Positions 16,212 through 24,704 of a DNA stretch of 64,000 nucleotides are shown here, piece by piece. A program made the position numbers and the translations under genes. Location of the stretch: positions 124,001 to 188,000 of the forward strand of contig NZ_LWEH01000613.1 in NCBI RefSeq assembly GCF_001635455.1, given 5' to 3'. How positions within the stretch are numbered: position 1 is the first letter of the stretch; each line of letters begins with the position of its first letter. This stretch comes from Vibrio sp. HI00D65 (lineage in GTDB: Bacteria; Pseudomonadota; Gammaproteobacteria; Enterobacterales; Vibrionaceae). A model generated the notes under the pieces. The model made no database searches, had not been told where the DNA came from, and saw nothing but the letters and a program-made list of their open reading frames with translations.

Positions 16212-17375
16212 ATGAAGATTGCAGTAGCCGGTACAGGGTATGTAGGTCTCTCAAATGCGATGTTGTTAGCTCAGCATCATGAAGTGATCGCGGTGGATAT
16301 CATCGATGAAAAAGTGACGATGCTTAACAATAAGCAATCGCCTATTGTTGATGCTGAAATAGAACATTTTCTGGCAAATAAAGCACTGAACTTCAGAGCA
16401 ACGACCGATAAATCAGTGTATCAAGGTGCCGAGTTTGTCATCATTGCAACGCCTACCGATTATGATCCTAAAAACAACTACTTTGATACCAGCTCCGTTG
16501 AGTCTGTTATCAAAGATGTAATGGCTGTAAATCCTAAAGCTGTGATGGTCATCAAATCAACGGTACCTGTTGGCTATACTGAAAGGATCAAACAAGAACT
16601 GAACTGCGAAAATATCATATTCTCCCCTGAGTTTTTGCGCGAAGGTAAAGCGTTGTATGATAATTTGAACCCTTCTCGGATTATCGTTGGTGAATGCTCT
16701 GAGCGAGCGAAAGTGTTTGCAGACCTGCTTGTCGAAGGCGCAGAAAAAGAGAATATCGATGTTTTGTTCACCAACTCTACGGAAGCTGAAGCAGTAAAAC
16801 TTTTCTCTAATACGTATCTAGCAATGCGTGTTGCATATTTCAATGAACTTGACTCTTACGCGGAAGCACATGGCTTGGACTCTCGCCAGATCATTGAGGG
16901 GGTGGGCTTAGATCCTCGTATTGGTAATCACTACAACAATCCTTCGTTTGGTTATGGTGGCTATTGTCTACCGAAAGATACCAAGCAGCTATTAGCTAAC
17001 TACCAAGATGTACCAAACAATATTGTCGGTGCCATTGTTGATGCTAACCGCACCCGTAAAGATTTTATTGCGGATTCAATCATCAAGCGTTCTCCTAAAG
17101 TGGTTGGCATTTATCGCTTGATCATGAAAGCAGGTTCGGACAACTTCCGTGCATCTTCAATTCAAGGGATTATGAAGCGCTTGAAAGCTAAGGGTATCGA
17201 AGTGGTTGTGTTTGAACCGGTACTAAAAGAAGAACACTTCTTTAATTCGAAAGTCTATTCTGACATTGAGGAATTCAAAGCGGTATCTGATGTGATTGTT
17301 TCTAACAGAATGGTTGAAGAGATCGCAGATGTTGCAGACAAGGTTTACACCCGAGATCTGTTTGGTAGTGATTGA
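16212..17375 (+). CDS. ugd: UDP-glucose 6-dehydrogenase (first of two copies)
   Basis: Oxidises UDP-glucose to UDP-glucuronate. 388 residues from the ATG at 16212, with AGG 7 bases upstream; a longer frame from 16188 would start with TTG and add eight residues absent from the paralogue. NAD-binding GTGYVG is at 7-12, the SPEFLREGKALYDN segment near 138-151, and the catalytic cysteine is C252 in GYGGYCLPKDTKQ. The second copy at 62161 is the same length and very similar throughout. It stands alone between divergent hldD and the TetR gene. Confidence 0.93.
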   Translation: MKIAVAGTGYVGLSNAMLLAQHHEVIAVDIIDEKVTMLNNKQSPIVDAEIEHFLANKALNFRATTDKSVYQGAEFVIIATPTDYDPKNNYFDTSSVESVIKDVMAVNPKAVMVIKSTVPVGYTERIKQELNCENIIFSPEFLREGKALYDNLNPSRIIVGECSERAKVFADLLVEGAEKENIDVLFTNSTEAEAVKLFSNTYLAMRVAYFNELDSYAEAHGLDSRQIIEGVGLDPRIGNHYNNPSFGYGGYCLPKDTKQLLANYQDVPNNIVGAIVDANRTRKDFIADSIIKRSPKVVGIYRLIMKAGSDNFRASSIQGIMKRLKAKGIEVVVFEPVLKEEHFFNSKVYSDIEEFKAVSDVIVSNRMVEEIADVADKVYTRDLFGSD

Positions 17376-17426
17376 TTTGGTTCTATTTTTGCTAGGGCTA
17401 ATTAGACCAGATGTTAACAGCTCGAT

Positions 17427-17468
17427 CTATCTGTTTAGTGGCGATATACTGAATCACTAAACGGATAG
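17427..17468. promoter_or_regulatory. Inverted repeat upstream of the TetR gene, probable operator
   Basis: CTATCTGTTTAGTG (17427-17440) and CACTAAACGGATAG (17455-17468) form 14-base arms with a single G/A difference, around a 14-base centre that contains TATACT, a possible -10 box. It ends 15 bases before the start codon of the TetR-family gene. This is the usual arrangement of an autoregulatory TetR operator; that use is inferred. Confidence 0.55.
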
Positions 17469-17483
17469 GGACACTAATAAATA

Positions 17484-18122
17484 ATGAAAACACGTGACAA
17501 GATTGTTTACGCTGCCTTAGAGCTTTTTAATGAGCATGGTGAGCGTAGTATTACGACCAATCATATTGCTGACCACATCGAGATCAGTCCTGGTAACCTC
17601 TACTACCACTTTCGTAACAAGCAAGAAATTGTCCGTGATATTTTTACCCTTTATTCTACCGAGTTGCTCGAAAGGTTTACTCCAATCCAAGGTCAGAAAG
17701 AGAGCCTCACGCTATTAAAACATTATTTAGATTCGATTTTCACTCTGATGTGGAAGTACCGATTCTTCTATGCAAACCTTCCTGAAATCTTATCTCGTGA
17801 CGAACAACTTCACCTCGATTACACGGCTGTGCAAGAGAGATTACAAACGAATCTTGTTGATATCATGGGAGCTTTTGTTGAATTGAACTTGCTGAAAGCG
17901 ACAGATTCAGAGATGAAGTCGATGGTGACCTCTCTTCACTTGATTGCATCGGGTTGGTTGGCTTACCAATCAGCAATGTCTCCAAAAGCGCAAATAACGG
18001 AACAAGTTGTTCATCAAGGTATGTTGCAGATGATCGCGACCGTTAAGCCGATTGCGACCGCGCAAGGTTTTGAACAGCTGACATTATTGGAAGATGGTGT
18101 CAGAGCGTTGAACTCTAAATAG
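17484..18122 (+). CDS. TetR/AcrR-family transcriptional regulator
   Basis: 212 residues, standard for TetR regulators. The N-terminal helix-turn-helix is plain: DKIVYAALELFNEHGERSIT, then TNHIADHIEISPGNLYYHF with the recognition helix, and RNKQEIVRDIF. The remaining all-helical C-terminal domain would bind a ligand that cannot be predicted. It has a strong inverted repeat just upstream and shares a hairpin region with the convergent envC gene. Neighbouring surface and cell-wall genes do not reveal its regulon. Confidence 0.88.
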   Translation: MKTRDKIVYAALELFNEHGERSITTNHIADHIEISPGNLYYHFRNKQEIVRDIFTLYSTELLERFTPIQGQKESLTLLKHYLDSIFTLMWKYRFFYANLPEILSRDEQLHLDYTAVQERLQTNLVDIMGAFVELNLLKATDSEMKSMVTSLHLIASGWLAYQSAMSPKAQITEQVVHQGMLQMIATVKPIATAQGFEQLTLLEDGVRALNSK

Positions 18123-18136
18123 AAAGATAGGATTAA

Positions 18137-18177
18137 GTGCGGTATGGGATACTAATTCGCATCCCGTATCTGCTTTT
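18137..18177. terminator. Hairpin between convergent TetR gene and envC, part of a repeat family
   Basis: GCGGTATGGGAT (18139-18150) can pair with ATCCCGTATCTGC (18161-18173) with G-U pairs and a small bulge, followed by TTTT on the plus strand. The right arm matches the degenerate intergenic repeat seen at 19381, 20370, 40466 and 45450. It lies between two gene ends, so a bidirectional terminator is likely. Confidence 0.5.
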
Positions 18178-19327
18178 ACCTAACCAACCAACTCTTTGGG
18201 TTTTGAGCTTGGCTGTTTCTGCGGATTTCAAAATATAGGGATGGGCGGGTTTGACCACCAGTATCACCAGCAAGGGCAATCGCTTCACCGGCTTTCACTT
18301 TATCGCCTTCCTTCTTGAGTAGTGCTTGGTTAAAGCCATAAAGCGTCATGTCACCTTTACCGTGATCAAGAAGGACTACTAAGCCATAACCACGCAGATA
18401 CTCAGCAAAAACAACGGTACCTGAGTAAACAGATTTAACCTGCTGACCATATTTGGCATTGATCACCATACCTTTCCAGTTAACTTGCCCGGTTTGGCGT
18501 GAACCGTAGTTATGCAGAACTTTTCCTTTGATCGGCCAAGGTAGCTTTCCTTTACGCTTTGCTAAGCCATCCATAGGCACCGCGTTACGTCTTTCTCGAG
18601 CGGCTTTCTCTGCTTTGGCAATCTCCGCCTTGAGGCGAGTCTCATTGCGCTGCAGCTCGGCTAAGTAATTTTTATCACCTGAGATGTTCTTCTTAATACT
18701 GCCAACGGTTTTCTTACGCTGTGTTTGAGTCTGGGCTAACTTGTCGCGTTTTGTTGTCTGTTGTTTTAACAGAGTTGCGATCTGCTCTTGTTCAAGTTGG
18801 CGCTGTTTATGGCTTTCTTCTAACTCAAGTTGTGTTTGTTCAATGGTTTTGATTGTTGCAGAACGGGCTTTAGCAAGATGTTGGTAGTAATGGCTGATAC
18901 GATCTTCTTCGACGCCCGTGTTGAGAATGTTAGATGAGGCTTTGGCGCGGCTTGTCATATAGTAAGTTTGAATCAGTTGTTCCAACTTATCGGTATGAAC
19001 TTTTTTCTGAGCGGTAAGTGCTGTGATCTTAGCATCTAAGCTAGCAATATTTGCATTCGCCGTATTAAGCTGTTTTTTACTGTCTTGAATGGCTTTTTCC
19101 AGTGCAGCGATAGACAGCTCTTGTTTCTTTAGGTTTGTTTGTAGAGTATCGAGCTTCTTTTGTTGTGAAGAGAGGGCTTTTTTTTGACGAGATATTTCGC
19201 TAGATACGCCTTTCAATTCACCTTGAGACGCGGCAAATGACGATGTTGATAAAAGCGCAGCACTAAGGCTAACTGATATAAGAAGATTTCGGCTGATAGC
19301 TCGAATATGTTTCATCATTATCGTCAT
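18176..19327 (-). CDS. envC: EnvC, murein hydrolase activator
   Basis: Periplasmic division protein that activates the AmiA/AmiB amidases at the septum. 383 residues: a signal peptide (about 1-32, ending near SSFAA), long coiled-coil segments rich in K, Q, E and L (about 35-125 and 155-260), and a C-terminal LytM/M23 domain (about 283-383; GKVLHNYGSR, HGKGDMTLYGFNQ, GDTGG, SLYFEIRRN). The zinc ligands of active M23 enzymes are replaced (WKGMVI and YFEIR where the HxxxD and HxH motifs would be), as expected for an activator and not a peptidase. Several ATGs crowd the start (19327, 19318, 19315). Confidence 0.92.
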   Translation of the reverse strand: MTIMMKHIRAISRNLLISVSLSAALLSTSSFAASQGELKGVSSEISRQKKALSSQQKKLDTLQTNLKKQELSIAALEKAIQDSKKQLNTANANIASLDAKITALTAQKKVHTDKLEQLIQTYYMTSRAKASSNILNTGVEEDRISHYYQHLAKARSATIKTIEQTQLELEESHKQRQLEQEQIATLLKQQTTKRDKLAQTQTQRKKTVGSIKKNISGDKNYLAELQRNETRLKAEIAKAEKAARERRNAVPMDGLAKRKGKLPWPIKGKVLHNYGSRQTGQVNWKGMVINAKYGQQVKSVYSGTVVFAEYLRGYGLVVLLDHGKGDMTLYGFNQALLKKEGDKVKAGEAIALAGDTGGQTRPSLYFEIRRNSQAQNPKSWLVR

Positions 19328-19380
19328 TTAGTTGTAATCATCTACTCTTAATTTTTCGAATGTCGCTGAATCGAATTCAC

Positions 19381-19416
19381 ACTCGCTTCGTATCTCGGTT
19401 ATTCTAGCGTTGTATC
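19381..19416. repeat. Degenerate intergenic repeat copy
   Basis: The stretch TCGTATCTCGGTTATTCTAG followed by TTGTATCTGCTCTTA matches the pattern (C/T)TCGTATC(C/T)CG...ATCTGCTCTTA found at other sites here. It lies between the envC start and the cysE stop. Confidence 0.45.
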
Positions 19417-19421
19417 TGCTC

Positions 19422-20243
19422 TTAAATCCCATCACCATGAATAAAGTTCTGAGTACGGCCATTGAACCCTTGGTCCATATCTAGAGAGGGCTTGTCTGTT
19501 TGAGGCTTACCAACAATCTTCGCGGGAACACCAGCGACCGTAGTATGTGGTGGTACAGCTTGTAATACCACAGAACAGGAGCCAATTTTCGCTCCTTCCC
19601 CCACTTCAATATTGCCGAGTATTTTCGCACCTGCGCCAATCATCACGCCTTCGCGGATTTTAGGGTGACGATCACCGCCTTCTTTACCAGTACCACCAAG
19701 GGTAACATCTTGAAGGATGGATACATCGTTTTCGACCACCGCCGTTTCACCGATAACAATACCCGTCGCGTGGTCGAGCATAATCGCTTTGCCGATACGT
19801 GCTGCAGGGTGGATATCCACTTGGCATGCGACTGATATTTGGTTTTGCAGGTAAGTGGCGAGGGCAATTCGTCCTTGCTTCCATAACCAGTTAGCGACGC
19901 GATAACCTTGCAGGGCGTGATAGCCTTTGAGGTAAAGCAATGGCATAGAATACATCTCTACAGCCGGGTCGCGTGTCACGGTGGCGCAAATATCACAAGC
20001 GGCAGCATCAATGATTGAGTCATCTTCTTTAAAGGCTTGCTCAACCACCTCACGCACTGCCATCGCTGGCATTGAAGCTGTTTTTAGCTTGTTGGCAAGA
20101 ATATAGCTGAGCGCAGCCCCTAGACTTTCATGGTTGATAATCGTGGCATGGTAAAAACTCGCAAGCATAGGTTCTTGCTCAGACTGTTGTCGAGCTTCTT
20201 TTACAATGCATTGCCAAACTTTTTGTTGTTCACAGTGTTTCAT
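19422..20243 (-). CDS. cysE: CysE, serine O-acetyltransferase
   Basis: Makes O-acetylserine from serine and acetyl-CoA, the first step of cysteine synthesis, in the cytoplasm. 273 residues from the ATG at 20243 (MKHCEQQKVWQC); an ATG four codons upstream (20255) is also possible. The helical N-terminal domain is followed by a left-handed beta-helix of hexapeptide repeats: DIHPAARIGKAIMLDHATG with the active-site histidine, GIVIGETAVV, and GAGAKILGNIEVGEGAKIGS, then VAGVPAKIVGKP. Fourth in the order yibN-secB-gpsA-cysE, as in many Gammaproteobacteria. Confidence 0.95.
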   Translation of the reverse strand: MKHCEQQKVWQCIVKEARQQSEQEPMLASFYHATIINHESLGAALSYILANKLKTASMPAMAVREVVEQAFKEDDSIIDAAACDICATVTRDPAVEMYSMPLLYLKGYHALQGYRVANWLWKQGRIALATYLQNQISVACQVDIHPAARIGKAIMLDHATGIVIGETAVVENDVSILQDVTLGGTGKEGGDRHPKIREGVMIGAGAKILGNIEVGEGAKIGSCSVVLQAVPPHTTVAGVPAKIVGKPQTDKPSLDMDQGFNGRTQNFIHGDGI

Positions 20244-20261
20244 TTTTCCATCCATTCTTTA

Positions 20262-20450
20262 TCAGGGCAGATGTTAGTGACGAGATGAGAGTTTCGAAGA
20301 GCTATAAGAGAGGAAGCGAGTAACGAAAGCTGCCCTCATTAAACGCTCTATTGCTCTTCTTCTTTTCACATCTCGTTTAATCGAATCTCGTATCTGCTTT
20401 TATTCTCTTCGCATCTCGACTACTCGCATCCCGCATCTGCTCTTTTATCT
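20262..20450. repeat. Cluster of degenerate repeat copies between gpsA and cysE
   Basis: At least two head-to-tail copies of the pattern ATCTCG(T/A)(T/C)T...TCGTATCTGCTTTTA (about 20368-20402) and TCGCATCCCGCATCTGCTCTT (about 20423-20443) are visible, and an inverted partial copy (GCAGATGTTAGTGACGAGAT) begins near 20269. The element fills most of the roughly 200-base gap. Confidence 0.5.
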
Positions 20451-21509
20451 TTCTGATTTTTTATCTCGAGCAAGTAGATCTTGCGCGGCTAAGTGTGCAT
20501 CCTTTCCTTGATACAACACTTGATAAATTTGTTCAACAATTGGCATCTCAACGCCCATGCGTTCTGATAGTAACCAAACTTCTTTGGTGTTGCGATAACC
20601 TTCTACCACCTGGCCAATTTCTTCTTGTGCAGTATCAACGTCCTTACCGGAACCTAATGCCAAACCAAAGCGACGGTTACGCGATTGGTTGTCAGTACAT
20701 GTCAGTACTAGGTCGCCAAGTCCCGCCATACCCATGAAGGTCTCTGGTTGTGCACCAAGTGCAGCACCCAGTCGGCTCATCTCTGCCAAACCACGGGTAA
20801 TTAACGCTGTACGTGCATTAGCACCGAAGCCGATACCATCCGACATGCCAGCACCAATTGCGATAACGTTTTTAACCGCACCGCCAAGCTGCATACCAAT
20901 AAAATCTGAGTTTGCGTATACGCGGAATGTTTTTCCACAGTGGATCTTTTCTTGTAGCTCCTCTAAGAAGATCTCATCCGGTGACGCGACTGAAATTGCG
21001 GTCGGCATACCCATTGCAAGTTCTTTGGCGAAAGTAGGGCCAGAAAGAACCGCTAGCGAGTAATTGTCACCAATTACATCGTGTGCGACATCTTGGAGTA
21101 GACGGCCTGTTTCCGGCTCTAATCCTTTCGTTGCCCAGCAGATGCGAGAATTCTCTGATAAATAAGGTTTTAGACTATTTAATACGGTACTAAATACATG
21201 GCTAGGAACGACGACTAGGAGGTCACGGCTTGCTGTGACGGCTTTCTCAAGGTTCGATTCGATGATAAGACTTTCTGGGAAATCGATATTAGGAAGAAAT
21301 GCATTGTTAGCGCGCTCTGATTCAAGGCGGGCCATATGAACAGGGTCGTGTCCCCAAAGAACAACATTTGCACCGTTACGCGCGAGAGATATAGCTAAAG
21401 AGGTCCCGTAAGAACCAGCGCCAATGACAGTCATTGCGATATCTTTGCCGTAAGCGCTATCTTTACCGCAAGCGTCTGTCGTGTGAGTCGGGCGAGTTGT
21501 GTCTGTCAT
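20445..21509 (-). CDS. gpsA: GpsA, glycerol-3-phosphate dehydrogenase [NAD(P)+]
   Basis: Makes sn-glycerol 3-phosphate from dihydroxyacetone phosphate for phospholipid synthesis; the product is also the substrate of the TagD-like enzyme at 30552. 354 residues, with AGGTGGAAG directly before the ATG. The NAD-binding GAGSYGTSLA starts at residue 30; LSGPTFAKE, GGAVKNVIAIGAG with the catalytic lysine, GFGANARTALITRGL and GLGDLVLTCT are all present. The N-terminus is about 20 residues longer than the E. coli protein and contains a small internal repeat (GKDSAYGKDIA). Confidence 0.95.
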   Translation of the reverse strand: MTDTTRPTHTTDACGKDSAYGKDIAMTVIGAGSYGTSLAISLARNGANVVLWGHDPVHMARLESERANNAFLPNIDFPESLIIESNLEKAVTASRDLLVVVPSHVFSTVLNSLKPYLSENSRICWATKGLEPETGRLLQDVAHDVIGDNYSLAVLSGPTFAKELAMGMPTAISVASPDEIFLEELQEKIHCGKTFRVYANSDFIGMQLGGAVKNVIAIGAGMSDGIGFGANARTALITRGLAEMSRLGAALGAQPETFMGMAGLGDLVLTCTDNQSRNRRFGLALGSGKDVDTAQEEIGQVVEGYRNTKEVWLLSERMGVEMPIVEQIYQVLYQGKDAHLAAQDLLARDKKSER

Positions 21510-21600
21510 GCTTCCACCTAAAAATAATGAGGCAAATCGAAGGGTTCTGGAAAAGCTTCCTACTAAATTAGAGGGCTTTCTATCTCAGTACAGTGTAAAG

Positions 21601-21636
21601 AAAAAATGCACATCGCAGAAGTTACGATGTGCATTT
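21601..21636 (-). terminator. Intrinsic terminator after secB
   Basis: AAATGCACATCG (21604-21615) and CGATGTGCATTT (21625-21636) form a perfect 12-base stem with a 9-base loop. On the minus strand it is followed by a run of six T. It lies 50 bases beyond the secB stop, between secB and gpsA. Confidence 0.85.
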
Positions 21637-21685
21637 AAAAGTTAACTAACGCTTGAATCGTTAGGATTAAGTTCTACTTTGAGAC

Positions 21686-22153
21686 TTAAGCCTGCTCGCC
21701 TTCAGTTTGCTGAGCTTGGCTCTGTAGGTAGTTCATGAACAAAGCATCGAAGTTTACAGGTGCAAGGTTCAATTGTGGGAACGTCCCTTTAACTACTAGG
21801 CTAGAGATTGTTTCACGAGCGTATGGGAACAGGATGTTCGGGCAGAATGCGCCTAGGCAATGTGCTAGTTGGCCCGCTTCCATTTCGCTTGCAGAGAAGA
21901 TACCACCTTGTTGAACTTCACAAAGGAATGCTGTGTCATCTGCGTTTTTAACAGTTACTGTTAGACGAAGAATTACTTCGTATACGCCTTGGCCTAGTTC
22001 ACGGCTTTGAGTGTCTAGATCCAGTTTTACATCTGGATTCCACTCTTTTTGAAACATGTCTGGAGAGTTTGGCGCTTCGAAAGATACATCTTTTAGAAAG
22101 ATACGTTGGATTGCGAAGTTTTGTTGTGCGTCTTGTTGTGCTGCTTCAGCCAT
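21686..22153 (-). CDS. secB: SecB, protein-export chaperone
   Basis: Cytoplasmic tetrameric chaperone that keeps preproteins unfolded for SecA. 155 residues, the same as in E. coli. FAIQRIFLKDVSFEAPNSP, FQKEWNPDVKLDLDT, FLCEVQQGGIFS, and CLGAFCPNILFPYARE with FPQLNLAPVNFDALF are nearly invariant in the family. AAGGA lies about 7 bases before the ATG. It follows yibN by 97 bases and is closed by a strong hairpin terminator. Confidence 0.97.
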   Translation of the reverse strand: MAEAAQQDAQQNFAIQRIFLKDVSFEAPNSPDMFQKEWNPDVKLDLDTQSRELGQGVYEVILRLTVTVKNADDTAFLCEVQQGGIFSASEMEAGQLAHCLGAFCPNILFPYARETISSLVVKGTFPQLNLAPVNFDALFMNYLQSQAQQTEGEQA

Positions 22154-22250
22154 TTTCTTGTCCTTAAAAATTTAAATAAGGCTTTGTTCGTCATATTTGT
22201 TGAACAAAACCCGAAAGTTAGTTTACTAGGTCAGATTACTTTGCCCTTTA

Positions 22251-22685
22251 CTATTTCTTACCTTTAACAAGAGGTAAGTTAGCTTCGCTCCAAGCTACTA
22301 GGCCGCTTTTCAGCACGCTTACGTTTTCGAAGCCCGCTTTAACCAGTAAGTTAGCGCTTTCTTGAGCGGTTTGACCTGTCTTGCATACTACGATGATTGG
22401 GTCTGCTTTGCGGTTTTCAAGGCTACCTAGGGTATTTGATTTGATGTCTGACGGCAAAATGTGAAGTGCGTCAGTAATGTGGCCCTTTTTGAACTCATCT
22501 TTAGTACGAATATCAACTATAACGCCGTTTTCACGGTTAATCAGCTGTGTAGTTTGTGCTGCAGTGATCTCTTTGTATGCTGCATTTGATGTTTTGATTA
22601 CGTTCGCAATGATGGCAACAACCAAGCCAACCCATACGATGGCTAAAATCATATTCTCTTGAACAAATGGAACTAACTCTTGCAT
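22251..22685 (-). CDS. yibN: YibN-like membrane-anchored rhodanese-family protein
   Basis: 144 residues: one N-terminal membrane helix (about residues 12-30) and a rhodanese domain (about 38-140) with VIVDIRTKDEFKKGHI and the active-site loop VVCKTGQTA, which keeps the catalytic cysteine C101. Such proteins are candidate sulfurtransferases; the physiological acceptor is unknown. It sits just upstream of secB, the conserved order in Gammaproteobacteria. grxC, which lies between them in E. coli, is absent here. Confidence 0.9.
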   Translation of the reverse strand: MQELVPFVQENMILAIVWVGLVVAIIANVIKTSNAAYKEITAAQTTQLINRENGVIVDIRTKDEFKKGHITDALHILPSDIKSNTLGSLENRKADPIIVVCKTGQTAQESANLLVKAGFENVSVLKSGLVAWSEANLPLVKGKK

Positions 22686-22889
22686 GTCTTGAACTCTTAT
22701 TCGTTATTGGGCAGAAAATTATAGGGTAGGAGTATAGCGAGGTTTTAGGTTTTGTATATAGAGTGGTTTTATGTCTTTGGACTATCATTGTGACTCTAGA
22801 GTAGCTAAGAGTTTGCCTATTAAGGTTTGAGATGAGAGAATAGAGGGATTTGTTGGCGTTTGCGTAGTGTGGTTTCGTATAGATCAAAG

Positions 22890-22901
22890 GGCGGTAGCGT
22901 T
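22890..22901 (+). promoter_or_regulatory. ops element (RfaH recruitment site) before the ABC-capsule operon
   Basis: GGCGGTAGCGTT matches the ops consensus GGCGGTAGCGTG in 11 of 12 positions. It is 83 bases upstream of the exporter permease start on the coding strand. RfaH binds ops in the non-template strand of a paused polymerase and suppresses termination over long surface-polysaccharide operons. No convincing promoter could be assigned in the 298-base gap between yibN and the permease gene. Confidence 0.85.
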
Positions 22902-22983
22902 CACTTAACATAAAGCATAGCGGCTCGCGTGAAATGTTTAATTTTTTTAACAATAAATCAAATTAATCTTAATAGAAGAAGTT

Positions 22984-23760
22984 ATGAAAGAACACTTTCA
23001 ATATATAGAATTGATAAACACTCAAGCGAAAATGAAGATGAAAGCTCAGGCGAATAAGCTTGTACTTAGTTATATATGGTGGGTACTTGAACCATTATTA
23101 CTAATATCATTGTTTTACTTGGTTTTTGGACATATTTTGCAAAGGGGAGGTGATGACTTTCTGAGCTTTTTAATTATAGGTAAAATAATATTCACTTGGT
23201 TTTCTAAGAGTGTTGTATCTGCTTCAAACAGTTTACCTCAGAATAAAGGTATTATTGGTCAAAGAGCTCTGCCAAAGTGGATATTCCCAATGGTTAATAT
23301 ACAAGAGTCTATGTATAAGAGTCTATTTTCTTTTCTAATTATGTTTTTGTTGATATTAAATCAAGGTTACGAAGTTACTATTAATTGGGTGCAAATAATC
23401 CCATTGACGGCTGTGATGTATATTTTTATATGTAGTGTTGGAATGTTCTTTTCAATTCTAGTTGCAATAGCAAAAGATTTTTCTAACCTAATTAGCTTGT
23501 GTATGATGGGTTTAATGTTTGGCTCTGGTATATTTTGGGATGTAAATACTTTACCTAACGAAGAGTTGAAGCATTTGATATTGAAATTTAACCCCTTAGC
23601 ATCTTTAGTTTCATCGTACAGAGATATTATGATGCATAATCAATGGATAGACTTTAACATTCTACTAAATGTGTTGTTAATATCTTTTACGATTTTGTTC
23701 TCTTCTTTGATTTTCTTGAGAAAATATAATAACCGAATTACGAGATCTTTGTTTTCATGA
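22984..23760 (+). CDS. Polysaccharide ABC exporter permease (KpsM/Wzm/TagG type)
   Basis: 258 residues with about six membrane segments, typical of ABC-2 type permeases that move a finished undecaprenyl- or lipid-linked polysaccharide across the inner membrane. The N-terminus lies at the cytoplasmic side (MKMKAQANKLVLSYIWWVLEP, where KLG.LW..LEP is usual). The C-terminal NPLASLVSSYRDIM is the conserved NP-region of the family. AT-rich, first gene after ops. Overlaps the ATPase gene by 4 bases. Confidence 0.9.
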   Translation: MKEHFQYIELINTQAKMKMKAQANKLVLSYIWWVLEPLLLISLFYLVFGHILQRGGDDFLSFLIIGKIIFTWFSKSVVSASNSLPQNKGIIGQRALPKWIFPMVNIQESMYKSLFSFLIMFLLILNQGYEVTINWVQIIPLTAVMYIFICSVGMFFSILVAIAKDFSNLISLCMMGLMFGSGIFWDVNTLPNEELKHLILKFNPLASLVSSYRDIMMHNQWIDFNILLNVLLISFTILFSSLIFLRKYNNRITRSLFS

Positions 23761-24704
23761 GTGATTTATTATTAAAAGTAGAAAATGTGACTGTTGAATA
23801 TACTAACAAGATAGGTATTTTTAACACGTTTAAGCATAAAGCAATCGATAATATCAGTTTTGAAATCCGAAAGGGAGAGATTCTTGGCATTTTGGGAGGG
23901 AATGGGGCTGGTAAGTCTACGTTACTTAAAGTATTAGCTGGCGTTTTATCTCCTGATAGCGGCAAGGTGACCATGTCTCAAAATACAACAAGGTCGCTAT
24001 TGTCTTTAGGGCTTGGATTTAATAACGAGTTGACTGGTCGAGATAATGTTATATTAAGTGCGATGTTCAATGGTTATTCTAAATCGCAAGCTCTAAAAGT
24101 TTGTGAGGAAATTAAAGAATTTTCTGAGCTCAACGAATTTTTTGAGCAACCAGTAAAAACCTACTCGTCAGGTATGCGAGCTCGCCTTGGTTTCGCTTCG
24201 GGACTGATTACTGATGTTGATATTCTTATGATCGATGAAGTATTGGCTGTAGGTGACAAAAGCTTTAGAAAAAAGGCAGAGAAGGCTCTTTTAAATAAGC
24301 TTGGGGGTGGTCAAACCGTACTTTTTGTATCGCATAGCGAAGCCCAGATAAAAAGAATCTGCCAACGTTGTATTAAGTTACCGACTGGTGAGGAAGTCAC
24401 TTTGAATGAGTCCGAATTAACGAAAAAGCCTAAAGCAGAACCTGTAATTAAGATTGCTCAGGGGGATGCCAAGATACATCGGAACTTAGTTAAAAAAATA
24501 ATATCCAAAGATTATAAAGAGTTGGAAGAGTTGGCAGGTAACAGCGCATCAACCCTGAGGAATATTGCTATATGTATAGAGGATATTGACTTGGAAATGG
24601 CTAATTACTTCATGCACAAGGCGCTTGAGCTGAGGCCGACAGGAACTCTTATCATCAATAAAGTAGAAGAATATAAGAAAAAATTGGGAAGGAATAAATT
24701 GTGA
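23757..24704 (+). CDS. Polysaccharide ABC exporter ATPase (KpsT/Wzt/TagH type) with helical C-terminal extension
   Basis: 315 residues. The nucleotide-binding domain has Walker A GGNGAGKST (47-55), signature YSSGMRARLGFA (136-147), Walker B ILMIDEVLAVGD (156-167) and switch histidine H193. The domain ends near residue 220, so about 95 residues remain. This tail (KIHRNLVKKIISKDYKELEE and on) looks alpha-helical, not like the beta-sandwich carbohydrate-binding domain of O-antigen Wzt proteins, and it is absent from the short KpsT. Its role is unknown. It overlaps both neighbours by 4 bases, so permease, ATPase and the next transferase are translationally coupled. Confidence 0.9.
   Translation: MSDLLLKVENVTVEYTNKIGIFNTFKHKAIDNISFEIRKGEILGILGGNGAGKSTLLKVLAGVLSPDSGKVTMSQNTTRSLLSLGLGFNNELTGRDNVILSAMFNGYSKSQALKVCEEIKEFSELNEFFEQPVKTYSSGMRARLGFASGLITDVDILMIDEVLAVGDKSFRKKAEKALLNKLGGGQTVLFVSHSEAQIKRICQRCIKLPTGEEVTLNESELTKKPKAEPVIKIAQGDAKIHRNLVKKIISKDYKELEELAGNSASTLRNIAICIEDIDLEMANYFMHKALELRPTGTLIINKVEEYKKKLGRNKL

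Noticed and set aside
22537..22953. Minus-strand open frame of 138 codons overlapping the ops leader
   Set aside because: Overlaps yibN in another frame on the same strand and has no protein-like character.
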